A stretch of DNA of 23,809 nt from CALEUX01 sp037439945 (GCA_037439945.1 JBBIVA010000050.1:1-23809), one strand, 5' to 3'; positions 1-7,754 are shown, counted from the stretch's first letter. Notes: generated from the sequence alone by a model not told the origin. A program made the numbers and translations.

Positions 1-101
1 TTATATTTGAACTATGTTCAAAATAAATCCTTTTAACATAATTACAAACTTTGTAATTCAAAATATTGGCATGTAAAAAGAGGCTGTAAAACTTAGTTCA
101 A

Positions 102-1277
102 TTATAATTGGTTACGAGCATGGTAAAGTTGGTACAGGGCTTTCTCAATAGTGGTCCTGGGGCTTGCCACGTTCATCCTTTGAAACCCTGTTCCCTGTTC
201 ACCAAATGTTGGGCCATCGTTCAATCCGAGGCCTGCTTTTTTAATTATAAACTTTTTTAGGTCAATTGAATTTAAACCCCAGCTTCTGAAGTCCAGCCAC
301 ATTAAATAAGTAGCTTCAGGCTTATAAACCTTAATTTCAGGCATATATTCGTTAAAAAAACTCATAACATAATTTACATTGCCTTCAAGGTATTTTATTA
401 GCTCTTCAAGCCAAAGTTCTGAGTGATTGTAAGCAGCTTCAAGGGCTATGGCACCAAATGTATTACCCATATGTAGATGATACCCAGATATTAAGGAGCG
501 TACCCGGTTTAATATTTCACGATTACCTGAAATCATATATGAAGTACTGAAACCCGCCAGGTTAAAAGTTTTACTTGGAGCCATACAGGTAAGGGTTATT
601 TCAGCAATTTCAGGAGAAATTGAAGCCAGCGGAATATGCTTATTTCCAAACAGCACCAAATCACAATGGATTTCATCTGAAATAATAATAACGTTGTGTT
701 TAATGCACAATTCACCTAATTGCCTCAATTCATCAACTGTCCATACCCTACCAACAGGATTATGCGGATGACAAAGTAATAAAAGTTTTGTTTCGGGATT
801 TGCTGCCACTTTTTCAAAATGGTCAAAATCTATTGTATAACCATTTGCATTCATTTTTAGGGGATTTTCAACTACTTTTCGGCCAAAATCGGTTACAACC
901 CCAAAAAATGGCGGATAAACCGGGGGTTGGATAATTACACCATCCCCTGGATTTGTAAAAGCCTGAACGGCCAATCCAAGGTTAGGCACAACTCCCGGAG
1001 AAAAATCAATCCATTTGGTATCGACTTCCCATGAAAACCTTCGGTAGAGCCATGATTTAATTGAATCAAAAAACTGCTGTGGACGATTAGTGTAACCATA
1101 AACAGGATGATTTACACGCTGTTTAAGAGCCTCAATAACCGCCGGAGGGGCCTCAAAGTCCATATCGGCAACCCATAAAGGAATTACATCAGATGTCCCA
1201 AAGTTTTTTAGCCTGAATTCCAGTTTTATTGCCCTACTACCTTCTCTGTTTACAATTTTATCAAAGGAATGCCCCAT
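102..1277 (-). CDS. patB: PatB/MalY-type PLP-dependent C-S lyase (cystathionine beta-lyase family aminotransferase)
   Basis: A 391-residue fold-type I PLP enzyme of the MalY/PatB branch, expected to act as a cytosolic cystathionine or cysteine-S-conjugate beta-lyase releasing pyruvate, ammonia and a thiol. The sequence shows the family N-terminal signature LWVADMDF (34-41), the HNPVGR segment (172-177), the SDEIH motif (200-204) that contacts the PLP pyridine nitrogen, and the Schiff-base lysine K236 in APSKTFNLAG. The length is full for the family and the ATG start gives the usual N-terminus. It lies 28 bases downstream of the terminator that follows the lipoprotein gene, so it probably has its own weak promoter or depends on read-through. 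No maltose genes are nearby, so a metabolic C-S lyase is more likely than a MalY regulatory role. The exact substrate cannot be read from the sequence. Confidence 0.9.
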   Translation of the reverse strand: MGHSFDKIVNREGSRAIKLEFRLKNFGTSDVIPLWVADMDFEAPPAVIEALKQRVNHPVYGYTNRPQQFFDSIKSWLYRRFSWEVDTKWIDFSPGVVPNLGLAVQAFTNPGDGVIIQPPVYPPFFGVVTDFGRKVVENPLKMNANGYTIDFDHFEKVAANPETKLLLLCHPHNPVGRVWTVDELRQLGELCIKHNVIIISDEIHCDLVLFGNKHIPLASISPEIAEITLTCMAPSKTFNLAGFSTSYMISGNREILNRVRSLISGYHLHMGNTFGAIALEAAYNHSELWLEELIKYLEGNVNYVMSFFNEYMPEIKVYKPEATYLMWLDFRSWGLNSIDLKKFIIKKAGLGLNDGPTFGEQGTGFQRMNVASPRTTIEKALYQLYHARNQL

Positions 1278-1305
1278 TTTATGAAATATTTTGTTTTACT
1301 ATTAT

Positions 1306-1328
1306 AAAAAAAGGGCCTGATGGCCCTT
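1306..1328 (-). terminator. Intrinsic terminator of the DUF4625 lipoprotein gene
   Basis: Perfect 7-bp arms AAGGGCC (1311-1317) and GGCCCTT (1322-1328) surround a 4-base loop. On the minus strand the stem is followed by a U-run encoded by the A-tract that starts at 1306. It lies about 20 bases after the stop codon at 1349-1351. Confidence 0.85.
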
Positions 1329-1348
1329 AATATTATATAAAACCAACA

Positions 1349-1819
1349 TTATATTATATAAACCAACCTTTCAATTTTAACACTTTTTTTTGCCAAATCG
1401 AATAACTCAAAAGAAAGTTTATAATAACCCGGTTTAATATTGTCTGGAATTGGTTGGTTAAAAAGAGGCCTGTCGCTATAGGTTTGTGTTTTACCGGTTA
1501 TGGTAATGGTTTCTGTTTTCAAAGGCCATGGATCATAAACCGAAGTTACTGTTCCATAGCCATCAAACCCGGCACTTTTTGTTGAACCATGCCATTCCAG
1601 GGTCACTACAAGTTTTTCCAGAGCTAAATCGTCACTAACACTGCCCGAAAAAATTACCCTGTTATTGCCACCCCTGATATATTGATGGTCGGCCATTGGC
1701 TTTGTAATTGTGAGTATAGGGTTTTCGGCATCAACCTCCTTCTTATCTTTTGATTTTCCACAGCCAAAACTCATCAAAACAAAGACTACCAATGATGATA
1801 ATAATAATATTATACGCAT
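1349..1819 (-). CDS. DUF4625-like lipoprotein
   Basis: A 156-residue lipoprotein with a short positive start, a hydrophobic stretch (4-18) and a lipobox ending SFGC, with C20 as the lipidated cysteine. The region right after C20 is rich in K, D and E (GKSKDKKE). This resembles the charged export tags of surface-exposed Bacteroidota lipoproteins, but surface location is inference. The mature part fits DUF4625: an ENPILTITKP start, then a beta-rich, Ig-like body with the VSDDLALEKL segment (about 62-71) and a KPGYYKLSFELFD stretch near the C-terminus. The function is unknown. It has its own promoter (1862-1892) and terminator (1306-1328), so it is a single-gene unit between fcl and the C-S lyase gene. 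The family assignment rests on remembered features and was not tested by a profile search. Confidence 0.75.
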   Translation of the reverse strand: MRIILLLSSLVVFVLMSFGCGKSKDKKEVDAENPILTITKPMADHQYIRGGNNRVIFSGSVSDDLALEKLVVTLEWHGSTKSAGFDGYGTVTSVYDPWPLKTETITITGKTQTYSDRPLFNQPIPDNIKPGYYKLSFELFDLAKKSVKIERLVYII

Positions 1820-1861
1820 ATACTTCTAATTTGTATCAAGCTAAATAAACAATGAAAAAAA

Positions 1862-1892
1862 CAAATTTAATCAATCCAGTTAATAAAACAAA
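1862..1892 (-). promoter_or_regulatory. Bacteroidota-type promoter for the DUF4625 lipoprotein gene
   Basis: On the minus strand, TTTG (1892-1889) is followed by 19 bases and then TAAATTTG (1869-1862). This matches the Bacteroidota primary sigma factor consensus TTTG / TAnnTTTG with near-ideal spacing. The predicted start site is near 1855, giving a leader of about 36 bases before the ATG at 1819. Confidence 0.75.
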
Positions 1893-1979
1893 TGCTGTAA
1901 ATCTCCCCTGTAAAAACTTACCAGTTTGAACATACAATTTTGAAATGGAGATTTCACTATCATTTTATAGACAAATATT

Positions 1980-3068
1980 TTACCTGTTGCAATAATTTTT
2001 AAAAACTCTTGAAATACCATCCACAAGTGAAATTTCTGGTTTCCACCCAAGAGCTTTCAATCTTGAATTGTCCATTAATTTTCTGAAAGTTCCATCCGGT
2101 TTGTCACTGTCCCACTCAATTTTCCCATTAAAACCGGTTATCTTCTTAACCGTTTCTGCCAGTTCGTTAATTGACAAATCTTCGCCTGAGCCGATATTTA
2201 TATGGGTGTTTCTTATCTCATCCAACCCACGTTGTTTTATTACATCCTTAAAGCTGATATTATTCATTATAAATACCACGGCATTTGCCAAATCTGCAGA
2301 ATGAAGAAATTCCCGCCGTGGTTTACCTGTACCCCATAGTTTAACAGTACAACCATCAGAATCCTTATTAATACCAAATCCCTGCAGTATATCAATAATT
2401 CTTGAATCACCTGATAAAGGATCAATACCACTCATGGGTTTCTCCTTTAAATCGTTACGTATGGCTTCAAAATTCCCTTCTTCAAGATTTTTGGCAAGAT
2501 ACATTTTTCGAATGAGTGCCGGTAATACATGTGAATTCTGAAGATTATAGTTATCATTTAAACCATACAAATTTGTAGGCATAACAGCAATAAAATCGGT
2601 ACCATACTGGAGGTTATAGGCCTCACACATTTTCATGCCTGCAATTTTGGCAATTGCATATGGCTCGTTTGTATATTCCAAGGGTGCGGTTAAAAGGTAC
2701 TCTTCTTTCATTGGCTGAGGGCAGTTACGCGGATATATACAAGAACTGCCAAGGAAAAGTAATTTTTTCACACCGTATTTCCAGGCCAAATGAATTACAT
2801 TATTCTGAATTTGAAGATTCTCATAAATAAATTCTCCGCGGAAGGTATTATTGGCAAGAATACCTCCAACCTTCGCTGCCGCAAGAAAAATATATTCAGG
2901 TTTTTCATGTTCAAAAAATGAACTAACCTCGTCATAATTCATTAAATCCAACTCATCGCGCTCCCGTAAAATAAGATTATTGTAACCGCTGCTTTTTAAT
3001 TCATTTGTAATTGCCGACCCAACCAATCCACTATGACCGGCCACATAAATCCTGCTCTTCTTTTCCAT
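1980..3068 (-). CDS. fcl: GDP-L-fucose synthase (GDP-4-keto-6-deoxymannose epimerase/reductase)
   Basis: A 362-residue extended short-chain dehydrogenase that epimerises GDP-4-keto-6-deoxy-D-mannose at C3 and C5 and reduces it with NADPH to GDP-L-fucose. The Rossmann motif is GHSGLVG (11-17). The catalytic serine region is LGSSCIYP (106-113), and the YxxxK pair is Y137/K141 in YAIAK. The protein is about 40 residues longer than E. coli Fcl. The extra length appears as an insert around 200-235 that, from memory, is common in Bacteroidota homologues. Its ATG overlaps the gmd stop codon by one base (TAATG), so translation is coupled to the enzyme for the preceding step. The product feeds fucosylated surface polysaccharide or glycoprotein, but no fucosyltransferase lies in the window. 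Confidence 0.95.
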   Translation of the reverse strand: MEKKSRIYVAGHSGLVGSAITNELKSSGYNNLILRERDELDLMNYDEVSSFFEHEKPEYIFLAAAKVGGILANNTFRGEFIYENLQIQNNVIHLAWKYGVKKLLFLGSSCIYPRNCPQPMKEEYLLTAPLEYTNEPYAIAKIAGMKMCEAYNLQYGTDFIAVMPTNLYGLNDNYNLQNSHVLPALIRKMYLAKNLEEGNFEAIRNDLKEKPMSGIDPLSGDSRIIDILQGFGINKDSDGCTVKLWGTGKPRREFLHSADLANAVVFIMNNISFKDVIKQRGLDEIRNTHINIGSGEDLSINELAETVKKITGFNGKIEWDSDKPDGTFRKLMDNSRLKALGWKPEISLVDGISRVFKNYCNR

Positions 3069-4183
3069 TATTCAAAATAATTAAGTGTTTGGTATCCACC
3101 ATCATTCAGATATTTGTCCTTTTTCATCAGTTTTATATCCGACGACATCATTTCCTCCACAAGGGATTTAAGATCATATTTTGGTTCCCAGCCCAGTTGA
3201 GTTTTAGCCTTTGTTGGGTCCCCAATTAATAGTTCAACCTCAGATGGCCTATAATAACGCGGATCCACCTCAACAACACATTTCCCAATTAAATGCTGGT
3301 ATTCGGCAATATTACAAGTAACAATATATCCTTTTTCTTCTGCACCCTCACCTCTAAATTCAATCCCGCAACCCAAATATTCAAAAGCCATTCTTACAAA
3401 ATCCCTGACTTCAGTTGTTATTCCTGTTGCAACAACGTAATCGTCCGGATTATCCTGCTGTAAAATCAGGTACATAGCTTTAACATAATCTTTTGCATGT
3501 CCCCAGTCTCGTTGGGCTGATAAATTACCCAGATAAAGTTTATCCTGCATTTTTAGCCCAATACGGGCAACTGCGCGGGTTATTTTTCGTGTTACAAATG
3601 TTTCACCTCTTATGGGGGACTCATGGTTAAACAGTATTCCGTTACATGCATACATTCCATAAGCTTCGCGGTAATTTACAGTAATCCAATAACCATACAT
3701 CTTAGCAACAGCATAGGGTGAACGTGGATAAAATGGGGTTTTCTCCGATTGCGGAACTTCCTGAACCAGGCCATAAAGTTCGGATGTGGAAGCCTGATAA
3801 AACCGGGTTTTATCCTTCAATCCCAATAACCTTATTGCCTCAAGAAAACGTAAAGTTCCAATCCCATCAGCATTTGCAGTATATTCAGGAGTATCAAAAC
3901 TCACCCCCACATGCGACATGGCAGCAAGGTTATAAATTTCATCAGGCTGGGTTTCCTGAATAATTCTAATCAGGTTAGTTGAATCGGTTAAATCACCATA
4001 ATGGAGAATAAAATTACGATTTTTTGCATGCGGGTCCTGGTAAATATGATCAATTCTCTCAGTATTAAACAGAGAGCTGCGCCTTTTAATACCATGAACT
4101 ATATAACCTTTTTTCAAAAGATACTCAGACAAATAAGCGCCATCTTGTCCTGTTACTCCCGAAATCAATGCAATTTTTGCCAT
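3068..4183 (-). CDS. gmd: GDP-mannose 4,6-dehydratase
   Basis: A 371-residue extended SDR enzyme that converts GDP-D-mannose to GDP-4-keto-6-deoxy-D-mannose, the first committed step toward GDP-L-fucose. The NADP-binding motif GVTGQDG is at 9-15, followed by the family-specific IKRRSS (32-37). The active-site serine/threonine and glutamate lie in ASTSELYG (131-138) and the YxxxK pair is Y157/K161 in SPYAVAK. The NHESPIRGETFVTRKITRA region is also diagnostic for Gmd. The length is normal and the ATG start yields MAKIALISGVTGQDG. It overlaps fcl by one base, a classic gmd-fcl pair. The epimerase gene ends 95 bases upstream, and no clear promoter or terminator is visible in that gap, so all three may share one transcript. 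Confidence 0.97.
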   Translation of the reverse strand: MAKIALISGVTGQDGAYLSEYLLKKGYIVHGIKRRSSLFNTERIDHIYQDPHAKNRNFILHYGDLTDSTNLIRIIQETQPDEIYNLAAMSHVGVSFDTPEYTANADGIGTLRFLEAIRLLGLKDKTRFYQASTSELYGLVQEVPQSEKTPFYPRSPYAVAKMYGYWITVNYREAYGMYACNGILFNHESPIRGETFVTRKITRAVARIGLKMQDKLYLGNLSAQRDWGHAKDYVKAMYLILQQDNPDDYVVATGITTEVRDFVRMAFEYLGCGIEFRGEGAEEKGYIVTCNIAEYQHLIGKCVVEVDPRYYRPSEVELLIGDPTKAKTQLGWEPKYDLKSLVEEMMSSDIKLMKKDKYLNDGGYQTLNYFE

Positions 4184-4278
4184 TTTTTATATTATTGATA
4201 TTATTATTATACTAAAAAATCCTGAACCCTGTAAAATAAAATTCAACCACTTCACAGTTAAGAACTAATACCTACCCC

Positions 4279-5262
4279 CTACTTCAAATTTTCCCAATAC
4301 CACCCAATTGCCTCTTTTAATCCATCTTTAAATTGATATTTAGGGTTATAACCTAAAAATTGTTTTGCTTTTTCGATGGATGCCAGCGAATGAGGGATGT
4401 CACCAACTCTTTCAGGCCCATTTTTTATTTCAATATTTTTAATTGATTGGTCAAATTCGGAAAGGAAACCCTTTATTATTTCAACCATTTCGGTTAATGT
4501 TGTACGGTTTCCACAGGCAATATTATAAACAGTATTAATTGCCTTGTCCGATTCAACTGTGGCGGCCAACTGATTAGCCATAATAACGTTTGCAACATAG
4601 GTAAAGTCACGGGAGTAGGAGCCATCGCCGTTTATTACCGGAGAAACACCCGAAATCAGGTTTTTTATAAATAAAGGTATAACTGCTGCATAGGCCCCGT
4701 GTGGGTCCTGCTTTGGTCCAAACACATTAAAATAACGTAATCCCACCAGTTCTATCTTATAAGTTTTTGAAAAAACCGATGCATATAACTCATTTACATA
4801 TTTAGTTACGGCATAAGGTGACAAGGGTTGTCCAATACGGTCTTCAATTTTGGGCATCTCTGTGCTATCGCCGTAGGTTGAACTGCTTGCTGCATATACC
4901 ATCCTTTTAACATTGCAATCACGTGATGCCACAAGCATATTTAAAAAACCATTAATGTTAACCTCATTGGTTGTAATTGGGTCTTTAACAGATCTTGGAA
5001 CAGACCCGAGTGCTGCCTGATGGAGAATTATATCAACATCCCTTGCGGCCTTTAAACAGGTTGATAAATCCCTTATATCACCTTCCAGCAAACTAAAACA
5101 GGGGTTATTAAGATGGTTTTTAATATTTTCGCGTTTGCCTGTGGAGAAATTATCGAGGCAAATAACAATATTGTTTTGTCTTAACAGTGTATCAACCAGG
5201 TTTGAACCTATAAAACCTGCTCCACCGGTCACCAATACCCTTTTGTTCTCAATTAGTCCCAT
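4279..5262 (-). CDS. wbpP: UDP-N-acetylglucosamine 4-epimerase (WbpP/TviC-like SDR)
   Basis: A 327-residue extended SDR sugar-nucleotide epimerase with NAD-binding motif GGAGFIG (13-19), the catalytic serine cluster AASSSTYG (124-131) and YxxxK at Y150/K154 (YAVTK). Two features point to the WbpP group, which prefers UDP-GlcNAc/GalNAc, rather than plain GalE: the ALGSVPRSVKDP segment (about 84-95) and the GLRYFNVFGPKQDP stretch. It would supply UDP-GalNAc or a related precursor for surface polysaccharide. It lies upstream of gmd-fcl on the same strand. A perfect 12-bp inverted repeat (5407-5432) lies about 145 bases upstream of the start and could be its operator. The exact sugar specificity is inferred from motif resemblance. 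A uronic-acid epimerase is the main alternative. Confidence 0.85.
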   Translation of the reverse strand: MGLIENKRVLVTGGAGFIGSNLVDTLLRQNNIVICLDNFSTGKRENIKNHLNNPCFSLLEGDIRDLSTCLKAARDVDIILHQAALGSVPRSVKDPITTNEVNINGFLNMLVASRDCNVKRMVYAASSSTYGDSTEMPKIEDRIGQPLSPYAVTKYVNELYASVFSKTYKIELVGLRYFNVFGPKQDPHGAYAAVIPLFIKNLISGVSPVINGDGSYSRDFTYVANVIMANQLAATVESDKAINTVYNIACGNRTTLTEMVEIIKGFLSEFDQSIKNIEIKNGPERVGDIPHSLASIEKAKQFLGYNPKYQFKDGLKEAIGWYWENLK

Positions 5263-5406
5263 TAAATTTTACAACAAGATAATTATGAATTAATTATTTA
5301 AGCTATAATATTATCTGTTTTAACACAAACTTCTATTTTTGGTACAACACTAAACGTTTTTTTGTTATTCGCAGGTTTCTCACCCAATAACATATTTTGG
5401 CACAGG

Positions 5407-5432
5407 TAATATTCATTCAGGAATGAATATTA
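5407..5432. repeat. Perfect 12-bp inverted repeat, possible operator upstream of the epimerase gene
   Basis: TAATATTCATTC (5407-5418) and GAATGAATATTA (5421-5432) are perfect reverse complements separated by two bases (AG). The very short centre favours a protein-binding DNA palindrome over an RNA hairpin. It lies between the rny terminator and the epimerase start. Confidence 0.6.
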
Positions 5433-5434
5433 TT

Positions 5435-5467
5435 AAAAAAGACGGCTTGTAAAATATGCCGTCTTTT
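5435..5467 (-). terminator. Intrinsic terminator of rny
   Basis: Ten-base perfect arms AAAAGACGGC (5437-5446) and GCCGTCTTTT (5458-5467) surround an 11-base loop. On the minus strand the stem runs into a U-tract encoded by A residues 5435-5440. It begins 15 bases after the rny stop codon. Confidence 0.9.
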
Positions 5468-5481
5468 AATTTTCAACCTTA

Positions 5482-7011
5482 TTATTTTGCAAAACTAATT
5501 GCCCTGGTTTCCCTAATTACAGTTATTTTAACCTGTCCAGGGTAGGTCATTTCTGTTTGAATTTTCTTTGCAATATCGAAAGATAATTCTTCGGCCTCCT
5601 TGTCTGTAACTTTTTCACTGCCAACAATAACACGCAATTCTCTTCCGGCTTGTATTGCATATGTTTTAAGAACCCCCGGGTAGTTTAGGGCAAGGGTTTC
5701 CAGATCTTTTAATCGTTTAATATAGGCTTCAACCACTTCACGACGGGCGCCGGGACGGGCTCCGCTAATTGCGTCGCATACCTGGATAATGGGTGAAATA
5801 AGCGATGTCATTTCAACTTCATCATGGTGGGCCCCAATGGCATTGCAAATTTCAGGTTTCTCCTTATACTTTTCAGCAAGTTTCATTCCAAGAATAGCAT
5901 GTGGTAATTCCGGGTCTTCATCAGATACTTTTCCAATATCATGTAACAAACCGGCGCGTTTTGCCTTTTTGGCATTCAACCCAAGTTCAGTAGCCATAAT
6001 TGCGCATAAATTTGCTGTTTCCCTGCTATGTTGAAGAAGGTTTTGACCATAAGATGACCTGTATTTCATTTTTCCAACAAGCTTTATTAACTCGGGATGA
6101 AGCCCGTGAACCCCAAGGTCGATTGTTGTTCTTTTGCCTATTTCAATTATTTCCTCTTCAACCTGTTTTTTAACCTTATTTACAACCTCCTCAATTCTTG
6201 CAGGGTGAATTCTTCCATCGGTAACAAGTTGATGCAAAGCCAGCCGTGCAACCTCACGGCGCAGCGGATCAAATCCTGATAAAACAATGGCCTCGGGTGT
6301 ATCATCAACAATAATTTCTATACCTGTAGCGGCCTCAAGTGCCCTAATGTTACGTCCCTCACGGCCAATTATGCGCCCTTTAATTTCATCTGAATCTATA
6401 TGGAATATTGTTACCGAATTCTCGATGGCAGTTTCGGTTGATACTCTTTGAATAGTATTTAAAACTATACGTTTTGCCTCTTTGTTGGCATTTATTTTGG
6501 CTTCATCAACTATATCATTAATGTAAGACATTGCCTCGGTCCTGGCTTCATTTTTTAGTGATTCCATAAGCATTTCCTTGGCATCTTCACCTGACATTCC
6601 TGAAATTGATTCAAGCTTTTCAACTTGTTGTTTATGAATTTTTTCAAGTTCATCATTCTTTTTATCAACAAGTTCCATCTGAGAATTCAAATTTTCCCTT
6701 ATTGTGTCCACTTCCTTGCTTTTACGCTGTACTTCTTCAAATTTCTGGGATATAGCAACTTCCTTTTGTTTTATTTTACTTTCAATTGCTATTACTTTTG
6801 CGTTTCTGTTATTTATTTCTTTTTCGTGTTCAGCTTTTAGATATAGAAACTTCTCCTTGGCCTGAAGAATTTTTTCTTTTTTTATTACCTCGGCTTCGGC
6901 TTCGGCCTCGCGAATAATTTTTCTGGAACGCGACTGTACTGCCTTAACCAATATTATCCAGGCAATAGTTCCACCGGAAAAAAAAGCTATAACTCCTATA
7001 ATTATTTCCAT
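5482..7011 (-). CDS. rny: Ribonuclease Y
   Basis: A 509-residue membrane-anchored endoribonuclease that initiates mRNA decay. The order of parts is standard: one N-terminal transmembrane helix (about 3-24), a long charged coiled coil (about 30-185), a KH RNA-binding domain with the GREG loop at 216-219 in GRIIGREGRNIR, and an HD phosphohydrolase domain. The metal-site residues visible are H328 (LLQHS), H357/D358 (LLHDIGK), H395/H396 (GAHHDE) and D413 (VCDAISGARPGARRE). The length is normal (about 510-520). It follows zapA by 122 bases that contain a strong structured element (7036-7111), so either termination or a regulated leader lies between the two. A clean terminator (5435-5467) ends the unit. 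Confidence 0.97.
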   Translation of the reverse strand: MEIIIGVIAFFSGGTIAWIILVKAVQSRSRKIIREAEAEAEVIKKEKILQAKEKFLYLKAEHEKEINNRNAKVIAIESKIKQKEVAISQKFEEVQRKSKEVDTIRENLNSQMELVDKKNDELEKIHKQQVEKLESISGMSGEDAKEMLMESLKNEARTEAMSYINDIVDEAKINANKEAKRIVLNTIQRVSTETAIENSVTIFHIDSDEIKGRIIGREGRNIRALEAATGIEIIVDDTPEAIVLSGFDPLRREVARLALHQLVTDGRIHPARIEEVVNKVKKQVEEEIIEIGKRTTIDLGVHGLHPELIKLVGKMKYRSSYGQNLLQHSRETANLCAIMATELGLNAKKAKRAGLLHDIGKVSDEDPELPHAILGMKLAEKYKEKPEICNAIGAHHDEVEMTSLISPIIQVCDAISGARPGARREVVEAYIKRLKDLETLALNYPGVLKTYAIQAGRELRVIVGSEKVTDKEAEELSFDIAKKIQTEMTYPGQVKITVIRETRAISFAK

Positions 7012-7035
7012 TAAAATTGTTATTAAGTTGATATT

Positions 7036-7111
7036 AAAAAAAAAGCATTTTCTCCCATGCCAAATGCATTTAAGACCAACCTTTACCGGTATGGTCTCAG
7101 GGAAAAAATGC
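7036..7111 (-). ncRNA. Compact three-way-junction RNA element with U9 tail between zapA and rny
   Basis: On the minus strand a 12-bp closing helix (7111-7100 with 7056-7045, one G-U pair) encloses two hairpins. One is AGACCA/TGGTCT extended by ACC/GGT (7073-7097). The other is ATGC/GCAT with a 5-base loop (7057-7069). Only 2-3 unpaired bases remain at the junction. Nine U residues follow (from A 7036-7044). The tail makes it at least a terminator for the zapA unit. The branched 43-base interior is far more elaborate than an ordinary terminator and may be a small RNA or a leader element of rny. It does not match the core motifs of known riboswitch or ribozyme classes that I can recall. Confidence 0.6.
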
Positions 7112-7133
7112 GGGATATATTTAAATTAAATTT

Positions 7134-7424
7134 TTATTGTTCTGCCAAAATGTTTTCCAGTTTTTGTTCCAATAACGAAACCGCTTCAATTAAAGGGGCC
7201 GCATCATGAGTGTTTTCCATTTCCAGGGCCTTAATCACATATTGTAACGCAGCCATGGCTAAAAAATCCTGAACATCCTTGTCGTTGTAACGTTGTTTAT
7301 ACTGCAAAACTTTTTCGTTAATCAGCCGAGCCGCTTTTCGAATGCGTTCCTCATCATCCCTTTCAACACGCAAAGGATAAAACCGGTCGGCAACATTCAC
7401 CCGTATAGAAAGTTTATCATCCAT
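7134..7424 (-). CDS. zapA: Cell division protein ZapA
   Basis: A 96-residue ZapA-family protein, which bundles and crosslinks FtsZ filaments at the Z-ring. The N-terminal domain has the family pattern LSIRVNVADRFYPLRV (5-20) followed by DEERIRKAARLINEKV (24-39). The second half is a predicted coiled-coil helix rich in A, L, E and Q (about 50-95), ending LEQKLENILAEQ. It begins 9 bases after the upstream coiled-coil gene, so the two are surely cotranscribed. It precedes rny, which in my recollection is a common Bacteroidota arrangement. Confidence 0.9.
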   Translation of the reverse strand: MDDKLSIRVNVADRFYPLRVERDDEERIRKAARLINEKVLQYKQRYNDKDVQDFLAMAALQYVIKALEMENTHDAAPLIEAVSLLEQKLENILAEQ

Positions 7425-7433
7425 CTGATGTCA

Positions 7434-7727
7434 TTAACGATTTAACAGAGCTATACACTTATCAATTTCCCGCACTATTTGATTAATCCTAACCTTGGTT
7501 TCATGAACATCTTCACTTGATGCCTCTAAAGATTTGGATATCTTTAAATTGTTAAAGCGCTCTTCAAGCTGGGCATAGGAGGAGTTTGACTTTTCAAGTT
7601 GTACAGTTAACTGGCTTATCTGACTGCGCAAAATTCTATTCTCTTCCTTTTCAGATTTATACCTATCAACCAACTGGTCAATTTTCTCTTCAAGTGTTAC
7701 TACCAAGTCAATATTTGGATTAACCAT
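7434..7727 (-). CDS. Small coiled-coil protein upstream of zapA (ZapB-like by form)
   Basis: A 97-residue protein that is almost entirely predicted coiled coil: LVVTLEEKIDQLVDRYKSEK leads into EENRILRSQISQLTVQLEK with heptad-spaced hydrophobics, then a second helix rich in E, K and I. It has no signal peptide or membrane segment. Its place 9 bases upstream of zapA and its composition suggest a divisome-associated partner comparable in form to ZapB, but no homology to ZapB can be claimed from reading alone. It is the first gene of the unit, with a TAACTTTG box about 20 bases upstream of the ATG. Confidence 0.8.
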   Translation of the reverse strand: MVNPNIDLVVTLEEKIDQLVDRYKSEKEENRILRSQISQLTVQLEKSNSSYAQLEERFNNLKISKSLEASSEDVHETKVRINQIVREIDKCIALLNR

Positions 7728-7746
7728 TTTATATTAATAATAATTA

Positions 7747-7754
7747 CAAAGTTA
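7747..7754 (-). promoter_or_regulatory. TAnnTTTG promoter box for the coiled-coil/zapA unit
   Basis: The minus strand reads TAACTTTG, an exact match to the Bacteroidota -7 element, 19 bases before the ATG at 7727. The predicted leader is about 14 bases. No convincing upstream TTTG element is present at the usual distance. Confidence 0.5.

Noticed and set aside
1899..1954. AAATCTCC/GGAGATTT inverted repeat between fcl and the lipoprotein gene as the fcl terminator
   Set aside because: The 8-bp stem has a 40-base loop and no U-tract on either strand. It is probably chance.
7045..7111. TPP riboswitch, hammerhead ribozyme or purine riboswitch in the zapA-rny spacer
   Set aside because: The minus strand contains CTGAGA and a three-way junction, but CTGAGA is mostly base-paired here. 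The TPP ACCTGATCTGG block, the hammerhead CUGANGA/GAAA core and the purine-riboswitch loops are all missing.
7012..7133. 6S RNA downstream of zapA
   Set aside because: The spacer is only 122 bases and the fold is a branched Y rather than a long rod with a central bubble.
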